Below are positions 51,332 to 59,617 of a DNA stretch of 64,000 bases, piece after piece (the first letter of the stretch is position 1; each line of letters opens with the position of its first letter). A model generated the notes under the pieces. It was not told the origin of the DNA. It saw only the letters and a program-made list of their open reading frames with translations, and searched no databases. A program made the translations under genes and the position numbers. Source of the stretch: Clostridiales bacterium (lineage in GTDB: Bacteria > Bacillota > Clostridia > Lachnospirales > Lachnospiraceae); NCBI GenBank assembly GCA_020859985.1, contig JAJBVD010000062.1:31644-95643 (forward strand). Reading direction: 5' to 3'.

Positions 51332-51370
51332 GGCGCAAAGTAAAACGACTTACGTCGTTTACTATATATA
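51332..51370. repeat. Palindromic repeat, second copy of the 2548-2585 type
   Basis: Arms GTAAAACGAC and GTCGTTTAC, flanked by GGCGCAAA, upstream of the isomerase gene. It is in the opposite orientation to the copy at 2548, but the same relative to the plus strand of the gene it precedes cannot be judged from two copies. Confidence 0.7.
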
Positions 51371-51406
51371 GTGGTGCCGTGTAAAACATGGCATGGTGAT
51401 TTTCGT

Positions 51407-52876
51407 TCAGCTTATAACGTCGAACAGCGGCTTGCAGGTCGGATAAATCTGCTTAAACTGCTGATAGCGCGCGTCATATTTTGCCGCAAGCTCCGCATCC
51501 GGCTCGATCGTATCGATCACACGAACGATCTTAGCAGCCGCCTCTTCGACAGACGCGTACTCGCCGCAGCCCACAGCCGCCAGCATTGCGCCGCCAAGTC
51601 CCGGACCTTCCTCGCTCTCGATCACATCCACCTTCAGATTCAGAACATTGGCAATGATCTTCTTCCAGAGCGGGCTCTTCGCACCGCCGCCGCAGATCTT
51701 GGTACGCTCAATCTGAATGCCGAGCGACTTCGCCACCTCCAGAGAATCCCGAAGCGCGAACGCAACGCCTTCCAGCACCGCCTGCGTCATATCCGCGCGC
51801 GTCGTGTCCATCGTCATGCCGATGAAGGTCGCGCGGGCGTTCGGGTTGTTGTGCGGGGAACGCTCTCCCATCAGGTAGGGCAGATAGAATACGTGATTCT
51901 CGCCCAGCTTCGTGATCTGCGCCTGCTCTGCCGCGTAGTCCTTCGTGCCGATGATCTCGTCCATCCACCACTTGTTGCAGGATGCCGCGCTGAGCATACA
52001 GCCCATCAGATGATAATGACCGTCTGCGTGCGCAAATGCATGCAGAGCATTGTATTTATCCACGCCGAATTTTTCAGAAGAAATAAAGATGGTGCCGCTG
52101 GTGCCGAGGGAAATATTGCAGCCTCCGTCGCCGACCGTCCCGGTGCCGACCGCAGCCGCCGCATTGTCGCCCGCACCCGCGATGACCTTCACCGTCTCCG
52201 GCACGCCAAGCTCCTTCGCAATCTCCGGAAGCAGTGTGCCGACCACCTCATAGCTTTCAAAAATCTTTGCCATCTGCTCTTCGCGGACGCCGCAGATATC
52301 GAGCATCTCCTTCGACCAGCAGCGGTTCTTTACGTCAAAAAGCAGCATGCCGGATGCGTCGGATACATCTGTGCAGTGTACGCCTGAAAGACGATACGCG
52401 AGATAGTCCTTCGGGAGCATGATCTTCTCGATCCGCGCAAAATTCTCCGGCTCAGCTTTATGCACCCAGAGAAGCTTCGGCGCCGTAAATCCGGCGAAGG
52501 CGATATTAGCCGTGTAACTGGAAAGCTTATCCTTCCCGATCACACCATTTAAATAATCGCATTCCTCCTGCGTACGGCCGTCATTCCAGAGGATTGCCGG
52601 GCGAATGACCTGATCGTCCTGATCCAGAATCACCAGTCCATGCATCTGCCCGCCAAAGCTGATGCCTGCCACCTGGCTGCGGTCACAGTCGGCAAGAAGC
52701 TCTTTTAAACCCTCCATTGACTGTTCATACCAGTCCTCCGGACTTTGCTCTGACCAGCCCGGATTCGGGAAATACAGCGGATACTCTCTGGAAACGATCT
52801 TCTGAATCGTCCCGTCTCCTTCCATCAGCAGCAGCTTTACCGCCGATGTACCGAGATCTACACCTATGTACAGCAT
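51407..52876 (-). CDS. xylB: Xylulokinase (FGGY family)
   Basis: It phosphorylates D-xylulose. The 489-residue product has the FGGY N-terminal YIGVDLGTSAVKLLLMEGDG, the substrate loop GWSEQSPEDWYEQ near residue 41, FGGQMHGLVILDQDDQVI near residue 80 and a C-terminal KICGGGAKSPLWKKI near residue 400. The ATG at 52876 has GGGGG nine bases upstream. No stop codon separates it from the lipid-kinase frame upstream, so an in-frame 899-residue fusion is possible. I take separate initiation as normal. The isomerase and galM genes follow. Confidence 0.93.
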   Translation of the reverse strand: MLYIGVDLGTSAVKLLLMEGDGTIQKIVSREYPLYFPNPGWSEQSPEDWYEQSMEGLKELLADCDRSQVAGISFGGQMHGLVILDQDDQVIRPAILWNDGRTQEECDYLNGVIGKDKLSSYTANIAFAGFTAPKLLWVHKAEPENFARIEKIMLPKDYLAYRLSGVHCTDVSDASGMLLFDVKNRCWSKEMLDICGVREEQMAKIFESYEVVGTLLPEIAKELGVPETVKVIAGAGDNAAAAVGTGTVGDGGCNISLGTSGTIFISSEKFGVDKYNALHAFAHADGHYHLMGCMLSAASCNKWWMDEIIGTKDYAAEQAQITKLGENHVFYLPYLMGERSPHNNPNARATFIGMTMDTTRADMTQAVLEGVAFALRDSLEVAKSLGIQIERTKICGGGAKSPLWKKIIANVLNLKVDVIESEEGPGLGGAMLAAVGCGEYASVEEAAAKIVRVIDTIEPDAELAAKYDARYQQFKQIYPTCKPLFDVIS

Positions 52877-52914
52877 TGCTCTTACCCCCTTATGGTAAAA
52901 TTGGTAAAATTGCG

Positions 52915-52941
52915 GTAACTGTTCAGTACCTTCACAGTTAC
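52915..52941. repeat. Dispersed palindromic element between lipid kinase and xylB
   Basis: Perfect arms GTAACTGT and ACAGTTAC. It is open in the frame that joins the two genes and codes there for part of a nonsense linker. Confidence 0.85.
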
Positions 52942-52968
52942 AAATTTGAACCTTTGCGATGTTGTTGC

Positions 52969-54106
52969 TTACAGCGGACCGATCAGCCGATCCGTAATCT
53001 CCGTGAGCGCTTTCACAAGCTCCTGCATCGTGGTAGTCGCCATCAGCGTCACAAGCAGCTCCGGATGCAGGCCTGTTGATAATTCCGCCCCCCGACGGAG
53101 TCCCGGTCATCTCATTCTCTTTCGGCTCGCTCCATGTCTCAGAGTGTTCCTCAGTCACAGCAGTCTCTAATTCCGGAGCCTCTGTTTCCTTCGGGCCGGC
53201 CGCTTCTGCTGTTGCTCCTCCATCCGTCATAATGGTAAGCACTCTCGGCATATTCTCCAGCTCGACACAGGTATGCTCGCCTCCGTCCTCTCCGTCTCTG
53301 GTCCAGGCAAGCGGCTCTTCAGAACGAACGATCAGCCGATGTGTCTTAAACCGGATGACATTGTCATTGCTCGCCTCATTCATCAGAAGCGCACTGATTG
53401 TCTTCTGCCAATCCTGAAGATTCGTCGGAGTGCGCACCAGCATGACTTCAAACAGGCCGTCGTCCAGCTCTATGTCCTTCCCCGGAAGGCCCTTAAAGCC
53501 GCCGATCGAGTTGGCATTGGAAGCCATCCCGTAGATAAAATCACCGCTGCCGGAAAATGTGTCACTCTCAATATCCAGAGCATACGACCGCCAACTGCCC
53601 AGGCGCTTCACTCCCTCAATGATGTAGGCTGCATGGCCGAGCACATTTTTCAGCTCCTGCTTCGTCTGATAGGAAACGTCCGTCAAAAGCCCGAACGCAG
53701 CCACGTAGACAAAATAGTCTTTTTCATTGAACCGCCCAATGTCGCATTGGAAAGGCTCTCCGTCTACCACCGTGTCTGCCGCCCGCTCTGCCTGCTTCGG
53801 AATTCCGATGCTTCCGGCAAAATCATTCGTACTTCCTGCCGGAATATAGCCGATCGGAACACTGGAGCCGCTTTCCATCAGGCCGGTTACCACTTCATCA
53901 AGCGTCCCGTCCCCTCCGCTGCAGACAATGATATCATATCCGGCGGCCCGCTCGCATACGATCTGTGTGGCATCCCCCGGTGCTTTAGTCGGATAAACCG
54001 TGATATCATAGTCCGCTGCCGAGAACCGTTCAATAACCTTTGAAAGGCTGAACCGGATCTGTCCGGTCCCGGATTTCGGATTGTACACAAACAACATTTT
54101 TTTCAT
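52969..54106 (-). CDS. Diacylglycerol kinase-family lipid kinase, apparent frameshift near its end
   Basis: The protein has the lipid-kinase signatures VYNPKSGTGQIRFSLSKVIE at the start, VCSGGDGTLDEVVTGLM near residue 61 and PIGYIPAGSTNDFAGSIGIP near residue 83. After a Glu/Ala/Thr-rich low-complexity tail (about residues 295-340), a six-G run (53088-53093) follows. A +1 shift there gives a coherent ending (ELSTGLHPELLVTLMATTTM, then QELVKALTEITDRLIGPL) that stops at 52969. Without the shift the frame runs on into xylB. It could be a real mutation, a slippage site or a base error. A palindromic repeat separates it from xylB. Confidence 0.8.
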
Positions 54107-54185
54107 AGAAATTCTGCCTCTATTCTACTACCTGCACGACGGATTCACAAGCAAATTATTGCTGTCTTTCTTTTCTTTTCCCCAT

Positions 54186-54206
54186 ATAACTGTCCTGAAT
54201 AGCTAC
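54186..54206. repeat. Dispersed palindromic element, short form
   Basis: In the minus direction the arms GTAGCT and AGTTAT enclose ATTCAGGAC. It overlaps the stop codon of the GH2 gene. Confidence 0.65.
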
Positions 54207-55993
54207 AACGACTCCACTTTACAGATCTTACGATCCCAGGTATACAGCCCGTTGGTCTCTTCCTCAATATCCGAGAGCTGCGTAAATACCGCGCCGGAAA
54301 GTCCCTTTTCCTCAAGCTCCTGCATCGTCCGCCGCAATTTTTGCAGACTCGCGCCAAGCTCCTCCGCCGTGGCACATTGATGATAACCATAGGGTACATC
54401 ACTGTATGCGTGCCCGGGAACCGTATACGAATATCCGCCATATTCGGAAATAACAAACGGCCGCCGGTCATTTTTTACCTTTAAGGTCCGGAAGTAATTG
54501 TGCACACTCTTGATGTCGCCGCCCCCCTGATCAAACCATCCGCTCGCATGATCAATCAGGCGTGTCGGATCCAGCTCACGGATCCTGCGCTCCAGCCGAA
54601 GGGCATCAAACTGCCCCCATCCTTCGTTGAAGATCGTCCACAGGCCAATGCAGGGGCAATTATAAAGCAGCCCGATCGTCTGTTCGCACTCCTTTTCCCA
54701 TTGGATGCGATCCTGCGCATTTGCTCTTCCAAGCAAACGGTAAGCCCAGGGCGAGTCATCCGGAAACCGTTCGGAAGCCAGTGGAAGCGCAGTCGGAAGA
54801 TAAACGGTCAGGAATGTATGATTTTTCCCACCGCCGTTCACCATATCCTGCCACACCACCATGCCAATCCGGTCGCAGTGATAATACCAGCGCAGCGGTT
54901 CTATCTTCAAATGCTTACGGATCGTGTTAAACCCAAGCGCCTTCATATTGCGGATATCCGCCTTCATCGCCTCATCAGACGGCGGTGTGTACAGGCTCTC
55001 CGGCCAGTATCCCTGATCCAGTACCCCGTTGAAAAAATACGGTTCATTATTTAAAAAAAGCCTCGGACGGCGCTTTTCATCCATCCCGACCGAAAACTTG
55101 CGCATGGCAAAATAGCTTTCGACCAGATCTTCCCCCGCCCGAATCTGCAATTCATAAAGAAACGGCTTTTCCGGCGTCCAGGGGCAAAAGCCGGGCAGCT
55201 CCAGTTCCGTCCTGTACCGGCCGCTCTCCTGCTCAAACTGCCTTGCTCTCACACGATGCGTGTAAAAATCATCCTTCCAGCGCAGCCGGATCTCCATATC
55301 CGTCCGTCTGACCATCGTCAGCTCCAACCGCACCCTGCGTTCATCAAAGCAGGGGGTGATCTTAAGACTCTTCAGATAATTTTCCGGCACCCACTCCATC
55401 CACACGGTCTGCCAGATCCCGCTCTGCGCCGTGTAATACATCCCTCCCGGATGAGAAGACTGCTTACCTCTGCTTCTGCGGCTTCCCTCTGTATCATCGC
55501 GAACGCGGACGCGCAGCATATTCCTGCCCTGTCTGACCTCCCCCGTCACATCAACAGAAAAAGGCAGGTATCCATTCTCATTTCTTCCGGCAAGATGCCC
55601 GTTCCACCATACTGTGCAGCTCTGATCCACCGCTCCAAAATGCAGAATCAGGCGCTGCCCATCCGGTACCTCCGGCAAAACCACACAACGCTGATACCAG
55701 AGATACTCGCCGGGCTTCAGCCGCCGGCTCACACCGGAAGCACGGGTCTCGGGAGAAAACGGAACCAGAATGTCGCCATCCGCATGCCGGGGACGGTTCC
55801 CGGTCTTTGTGATCGCGTACTGCCACGTGCCATTCAGGCAGATCCATTCCTTTCTGCGAAGCTGGGGACGCGGGTATTCCTGCAAAACATGCTCCGGGTC
55901 CATCTGCTCTCCCCAGACAGTCGTTAGCTGAAAATGCTGCGTCTGTCTGGCTTTTCCCGGACGAGACGCCTCCAGCGCATCAAACAGACGCAT
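54203..55993 (-). CDS. Glycoside hydrolase family 2 enzyme
   Basis: The 596-residue cytosolic enzyme has the GH2 sugar-binding N-terminal region (QEYPRPQLRRKEWICLNGTW near residue 39), an Ig-like middle and a TIM-barrel. The acid/base glutamate is in GLWTIFNEGWGQFD near residue 453 and the nucleophile in FVISEYGGYSYTV near residue 519. It is a beta-galactosidase, beta-glucuronidase or beta-mannosidase type; the branch is uncertain. The start at 55993 has GGAGGG upstream and keeps the conserved QLTTVWGEQMDPE. No signal peptide, so it acts on imported sugars. Confidence 0.9.
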   Translation of the reverse strand: MRLFDALEASRPGKARQTQHFQLTTVWGEQMDPEHVLQEYPRPQLRRKEWICLNGTWQYAITKTGNRPRHADGDILVPFSPETRASGVSRRLKPGEYLWYQRCVVLPEVPDGQRLILHFGAVDQSCTVWWNGHLAGRNENGYLPFSVDVTGEVRQGRNMLRVRVRDDTEGSRRSRGKQSSHPGGMYYTAQSGIWQTVWMEWVPENYLKSLKITPCFDERRVRLELTMVRRTDMEIRLRWKDDFYTHRVRARQFEQESGRYRTELELPGFCPWTPEKPFLYELQIRAGEDLVESYFAMRKFSVGMDEKRRPRLFLNNEPYFFNGVLDQGYWPESLYTPPSDEAMKADIRNMKALGFNTIRKHLKIEPLRWYYHCDRIGMVVWQDMVNGGGKNHTFLTVYLPTALPLASERFPDDSPWAYRLLGRANAQDRIQWEKECEQTIGLLYNCPCIGLWTIFNEGWGQFDALRLERRIRELDPTRLIDHASGWFDQGGGDIKSVHNYFRTLKVKNDRRPFVISEYGGYSYTVPGHAYSDVPYGYHQCATAEELGASLQKLRRTMQELEEKGLSGAVFTQLSDIEEETNGLYTWDRKICKVESL

Positions 55994-56170
55994 GATTCCA
56001 TCCCTCCAATATGTTTTAAGGCCGGCACAAACGTGTCAGCCCTCTTTACAGAATACTGTCTGCATCACCTTCAGGCAAGCCTCAGACAGGTGTTACACCT
56101 ACATCGCCTTCAAGCAGGACTCAGTCAGGTGTTTCGTCCGCATCTCTTTTGGCAGGTTGAGACAGCAGTC

Positions 56171-56383
56171 TTAAGCCTGCGTCGCCTTGAGATAGGTATT
56201 CAGGCGTGTCAAAAGAAGATCCAGATCAATGCCATGCACCATGGCAGCCTCTTCCAGCGACTCCATCTGAGAAGCCGGACAACCGATACAGTGCATCCCG
56301 CCCGCCATCAGAACCGGTGCCAGCCCGGAATTAATCTCAAGAATCTCTCCTATCGTCATGTCCTTTGTAATTGTATCCGGCAT
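56171..56383 (-). CDS. DUF1858 domain protein
   Basis: A 70-residue cytosolic protein reading [20 protein letters not shown] with the conserved CIGCPAS near residue 34, a CxxC motif that may form a disulphide or bind a cluster. Proteins of this type often occur beside iron-sulphur cluster or redox genes. The ATG at 56383 has AAGGAGG upstream; the longer frame only translates a palindromic repeat. It stands alone and divergent from the ferredoxin gene. Confidence 0.9.
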   Translation of the reverse strand: MPDTITKDMTIGEILEINSGLAPVLMAGGMHCIGCPASQMESLEEAAMVHGIDLDLLLTRLNTYLKATQA

Positions 56384-56413
56384 ATTTATTTCCTCCTTAA
56401 AGTCACAATTTTC

Positions 56414-56440
56414 ATAACTGTTCAATACCTTCACAGTTAC
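56414..56440. repeat. Dispersed palindromic element
   Basis: Arms ATAACTGT and ACAGTTAC around TCAATACCTTC, directly upstream of the DUF1858 gene ribosome binding site. Confidence 0.8.
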
Positions 56441-56535
56441 CAATTTCCATTATTATATAATGCACTCAAAAAAAGCGCAAGGCATTTTCCAATTATTTGT
56501 CTTTCCAAAAAAACACGTTGCTTATCAGATTAGGC

Positions 56536-56564
56536 TTGTCTATTTTGCTGTTTTGTATTAGAAT
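56536..56564 (+). promoter_or_regulatory. Promoter of the ferredoxin gene
   Basis: TTGTCT (56536-56541) and TAGAAT (56559-56564) with a 17-base spacer. Confidence 0.6.
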
Positions 56565-56628
56565 AAAGCAAAGATTCCGAGAGGATATCTTCACGGTTTT
56601 AAAAATATCAAAAAAGGAGGAACGAATC

Positions 56629-56799
56629 ATGGCATATGTAATCTCTGATGAGTGTGTTGCTTGCGGTACATGCGCAAGTGAGTGCCCGGCAGACGCGATC
56701 TCCGAGGGCGATGGCAAGTATGTAATCGATCCGGATGTCTGTCTTGAGTGCGGTACATGTGAAGCTGCGTGCCCGACAGGAGCAATCTCCGCTGAGTAA
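56629..56799 (+). CDS. 2[4Fe-4S] ferredoxin
   Basis: A 56-residue electron carrier of the clostridial type. Two cluster motifs are intact: CVACGTCASECP and CLECGTCEAACP. Total length matches classic clostridial ferredoxins. GGAGG lies eight bases before the ATG and a strong terminator follows. It probably serves central low-potential electron transfer, for example pyruvate oxidation, and could supply the RACo-like protein. Confidence 0.97.
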   Translation: MAYVISDECVACGTCASECPADAISEGDGKYVIDPDVCLECGTCEAACPTGAISAE

Positions 56800-56890
56800 G
56801 CGACAGGTTCAGCAAAGGCCATTCAACTGAGCCTCGTATCCATACAGGACAGGCCCGGAGTGGTCCGATATTTTCATAGGTTTTTATCAG

Positions 56891-56921
56891 AACAGGGGTT
56901 CCGCATCGGAACCCCTGTTTT
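56891..56921 (+). terminator. Terminator of the ferredoxin gene
   Basis: Arms AACAGGGGTTCCG and CGGAACCCCTGTT flank a three-to-five-base loop and are followed by TT. Confidence 0.85.
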
Positions 56922-56953
56922 ATCCTGGCATCTGTTTTATCCCAGCATCTGAT

Positions 56954-57664
56954 TTATCTTAGCATTTGTTTTAATCTTTGCAGGAGGTTCCCGCGTTTGG
57001 GAGTCATCCGCAGATCCGCCTGCGCCGCAGCAGCCTCTCTTTCTCCCGCATCCTGCCTGAGCTGTATGTACAATTCTTCTATCTCATCGCGGATCAGATC
57101 CGCAAGCTCTGCTTCCAGCTTCTCATTCTGTCCGGCTATCGTCTCGCTGATCAGATTGCGAAGCATTGTCTCAAAAAGCCGGTAAGTGCCCGTCTCAGTC
57201 TTCGGGATGACCTCATATTCCACATCCGCCTCCGGCTGTGCACCACCCATATGTATGCCGGATTCCTGCGATTCGGAGAACTCTGCCTGTGTATCCGGAT
57301 CCTCCGCCGGACACGCTCCTGCCGGATTCCCGCCCCGTCTGTACGACAGCTGTTCCACAAGGCTCTCGTCCTGTTGATCATACGCTTCCCGTCCAAGCAG
57401 CTGCGAAAGCTGCCGGCCTTCCTGCGTATCTTCAAACAACAGACGGATCGCTTTCAGCTGGATCCCTTTCTCTTTCAGGTCCTTCACCTTCCGAAAGGTC
57501 GCAAGATCCTCTTCGCTGTAAACCCGATGTCCCTGCGAAGTCCGGCGGATCGTAAGCCCCAGCTCGTCCTCCCAGTAACGCAAAACATGCGACGGCACAC
57601 CGGATTTCTGCACCGCCTCCGACACCGAATACAGTGCCTGTCCGTTCTCTTCTGAGTCCCTCAT
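56954..57664 (-). CDS. MerR-family transcriptional regulator
   Basis: The 236-residue protein has the MerR DNA-binding domain in its first 75 residues (YSVSEAVQKSGVPSHVLRYW, LTIRRTSQGHRVYSEEDLAT). A polar linker with low-complexity PAGACPAEDPDTQAEFSESQ near residue 115 follows, and the C-terminus is a helical, probably coiled-coil region. No cysteine metal-binding loop is seen. GGGGGAG precedes the ATG. It lies downstream of dnaB but is separated from it by a palindromic element. The effector is unknown. Confidence 0.9.
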   Translation of the reverse strand: MRDSEENGQALYSVSEAVQKSGVPSHVLRYWEDELGLTIRRTSQGHRVYSEEDLATFRKVKDLKEKGIQLKAIRLLFEDTQEGRQLSQLLGREAYDQQDESLVEQLSYRRGGNPAGACPAEDPDTQAEFSESQESGIHMGGAQPEADVEYEVIPKTETGTYRLFETMLRNLISETIAGQNEKLEAELADLIRDEIEELYIQLRQDAGEREAAAAQADLRMTPKRGNLLQRLKQMLR

Positions 57665-57724
57665 ATACCGCTCCCCCTAAAAGCATGTCCATCCGTCCGG
57701 GCGGATCTTCGCCCGAATGAATGC

Positions 57725-57756
57725 GTAACTGCTCAGTACTTTCATATACAGTATAT
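57725..57756. repeat. Dispersed palindromic element, degenerate
   Basis: GTAACTGCTCAGTACTTTCA matches the left arm and loop; the right arm has decayed. It lies between dnaB and the MerR-type gene. Confidence 0.6.
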
Positions 57757-57799
57757 GAGAAAAAATCCCGGGATAGAACCAAAAGGGATATAAAAACAA

Positions 57800-59128
57800 C
57801 TACTTTTTCATGTTCGCAAACTTCGTAAAGCGCGGCAGCCATGCCAGCTCCACAGTCCCGATCGGGCCGTTTCTCTGCTTGGCTATGATCACTTCCGCGA
57901 CATCCTTCTTCTGTGAATCATGATTGTAATAATCATCGCGGTAAAGAAACATAACTACGTCCGCGTCCTGCTCGATCGCGCCGGATTCCCGCAGATCCGA
58001 GAGCATCGGGCGGTGATCCGGCCGCTGCTCAACAGCACGGGAAAGCTGTGAAAGCGCCACCACCGGCACCTGCAATTCCCTGGCGACCTCTTTCAGTGAA
58101 CGGGAAATATCGGAAATCTCCTGCTGTCTCGACTCAGAACGACGGCTGCCGGTCATCAGCTGCAGATAGTCGATAATAACGATATCCAGATTGTGTTCCA
58201 GCTTGTATTTCCGACATTTGCTGCGCAGCTCAGAAACGGAAATACCCGGCGTATCATCTATGATCATATTTGACTTTCCAATGACACCAGCCGCCTCAAT
58301 CAGACTGGTCCAGTCACTGTCATTTAAATTGCCGGTGCGGAGCGCCTGCGAATCCACCCGTGATTCCATCGCGAACAAACGGTTCACCAGCTGCTCCTTC
58401 GACATCTCCAGGCTGAACAGGGCTACCGTCAGATTATTCCGGAACGCCATGTATTCCGCTATATTCAACGCAAACGCCGTTTTGCCCATAGAAGGACGCG
58501 CAGCGATCAGCAGCAGATCCGACGGCTGGAAGCCGGAGGTCTTATAATCCAGATCGATAAAACCGGTCGCAAGACCTGTGACCGTTCCTTTTGAGCGGCT
58601 CGCCGCCTCAATCCGGTCCAGCGCGTTCAGAACGATCTCTTTGATCGGTGTAAAATCCCCACCTGTTTTTTGCTGAAGCACCTGAAAGATCTTTTTTTCC
58701 GTATCCTCCATGATCACTTCTGTGGTCTCTTTGCCGGCATAACAGGAGGCTGCGATCTCCTCGCTCGTTTTGATCAGTCTGCGCAGTTGGGCCTTCTCTG
58801 ACACAATCTGCGCATAGTATTTGACATTCGCAGAGGTCGGTACCGAAGTAATCATATCCCGCACAAATTCCATACTGGAAAGCTCCGGCGGCACGTCCAT
58901 CTCCTTAAGGCGGTTCTGCAGCGTGACAAGGTCGATGGGCTTGTCTTCACGATACATCTCTGTCATCGCGTCAAAAAGAATCCCATACTGCTTCTGATAA
59001 AAATCATCCGGAATCAGCATCTCCGATGCCACCGTCACTGCATCCCTGTCCATCAGCATCGCACCGATGACCGACTGTTCCGCTTCCGTACTGTGAGGCA
59101 TCACTCTTTTTAATAAAGTCTCTTCCAT
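57800..59128 (-). CDS. dnaB: Replicative DNA helicase
   Basis: The hexameric helicase that opens the replication fork. The 442-residue protein has the N-terminal domain with SEQSVIGAMLMDRDAV near residue 15, Walker A ARPSMGKTAFALNIA near residue 209, Walker B LDIVIIDYLQLMTGSR near residue 308 and LSQLSRAVEQRPDHRPMLSD near residue 350. No intein is seen. Its start overlaps the rplI stop by one base (TAATG), so the two are translationally coupled. It is the third gene of the gdpP-rplI-dnaB operon. Confidence 0.97.
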   Translation of the reverse strand: MEETLLKRVMPHSTEAEQSVIGAMLMDRDAVTVASEMLIPDDFYQKQYGILFDAMTEMYREDKPIDLVTLQNRLKEMDVPPELSSMEFVRDMITSVPTSANVKYYAQIVSEKAQLRRLIKTSEEIAASCYAGKETTEVIMEDTEKKIFQVLQQKTGGDFTPIKEIVLNALDRIEAASRSKGTVTGLATGFIDLDYKTSGFQPSDLLLIAARPSMGKTAFALNIAEYMAFRNNLTVALFSLEMSKEQLVNRLFAMESRVDSQALRTGNLNDSDWTSLIEAAGVIGKSNMIIDDTPGISVSELRSKCRKYKLEHNLDIVIIDYLQLMTGSRRSESRQQEISDISRSLKEVARELQVPVVALSQLSRAVEQRPDHRPMLSDLRESGAIEQDADVVMFLYRDDYYNHDSQKKDVAEVIIAKQRNGPIGTVELAWLPRFTKFANMKK

Positions 59129-59574
59129 TATTTCTCCACAACATGTACCAGGATCTGCGTCGTTACCTTCGTATGAAGCTTCACCGCCACCTGTGTCACT
59201 CCAAGTGTTTTTATCGGGGCGTCAAGCATGATCTTTTTCTTATCTATCTCGACCCCAAGCTGTTTTTGTACTTCCTCCGCAATCTCCTTTGAGGAGACAG
59301 AACCAAATACACGTCCGCCTTCACCGGCCTTGACCGCGACCCGGATCTCCTTATCCTTCAGCTCCTCTCCGAGCTTCTGGGCAGCGGCAAGCGCTTCCTT
59401 TGCCAGCTTATCCGCATTCGCTTTCTGAAGCTTGAGATCATTCAGATTTTTCCCTGTCGCTTCCTTGCCAAGTCCTTTTTTCAGGAGGACATTCCGCGCG
59501 TAGCTTTCGCTCGCCTCCACGATCTCTCCCTTTTTGCCGAGGGACTTGACATCCTGCAATAAAATAACTTTCAT
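59128..59574 (-). CDS. rplI: 50S ribosomal protein L9
   Basis: The 148-residue protein has the usual MKVILLQDVKSLGKKGEIVE start, the long connecting helix and the C-terminal domain with AVKAGEGGRVFGSVSSKEIA. AAAGGGG precedes the ATG at 59574; the longer frame upstream has no support. It binds 23S rRNA at the L1 stalk base. It lies 43 bases after gdpP and overlaps dnaB, the usual firmicute order. Confidence 0.97.
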   Translation of the reverse strand: MKVILLQDVKSLGKKGEIVEASESYARNVLLKKGLGKEATGKNLNDLKLQKANADKLAKEALAAAQKLGEELKDKEIRVAVKAGEGGRVFGSVSSKEIAEEVQKQLGVEIDKKKIMLDAPIKTLGVTQVAVKLHTKVTTQILVHVVEK

Positions 59575-59617
59575 GCTCTGATTTCCCCTTTCTTTGCCTG
59601 TATCCGTATCGGATGCG

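Noticed and set aside
51407-54106. A true bifunctional lipid kinase-xylulokinase enzyme
   Set aside because: xylB has its own ribosome binding site and start, the linker translates a palindromic repeat, and another frame gives a natural ending for the lipid kinase. Kept only as a finding.
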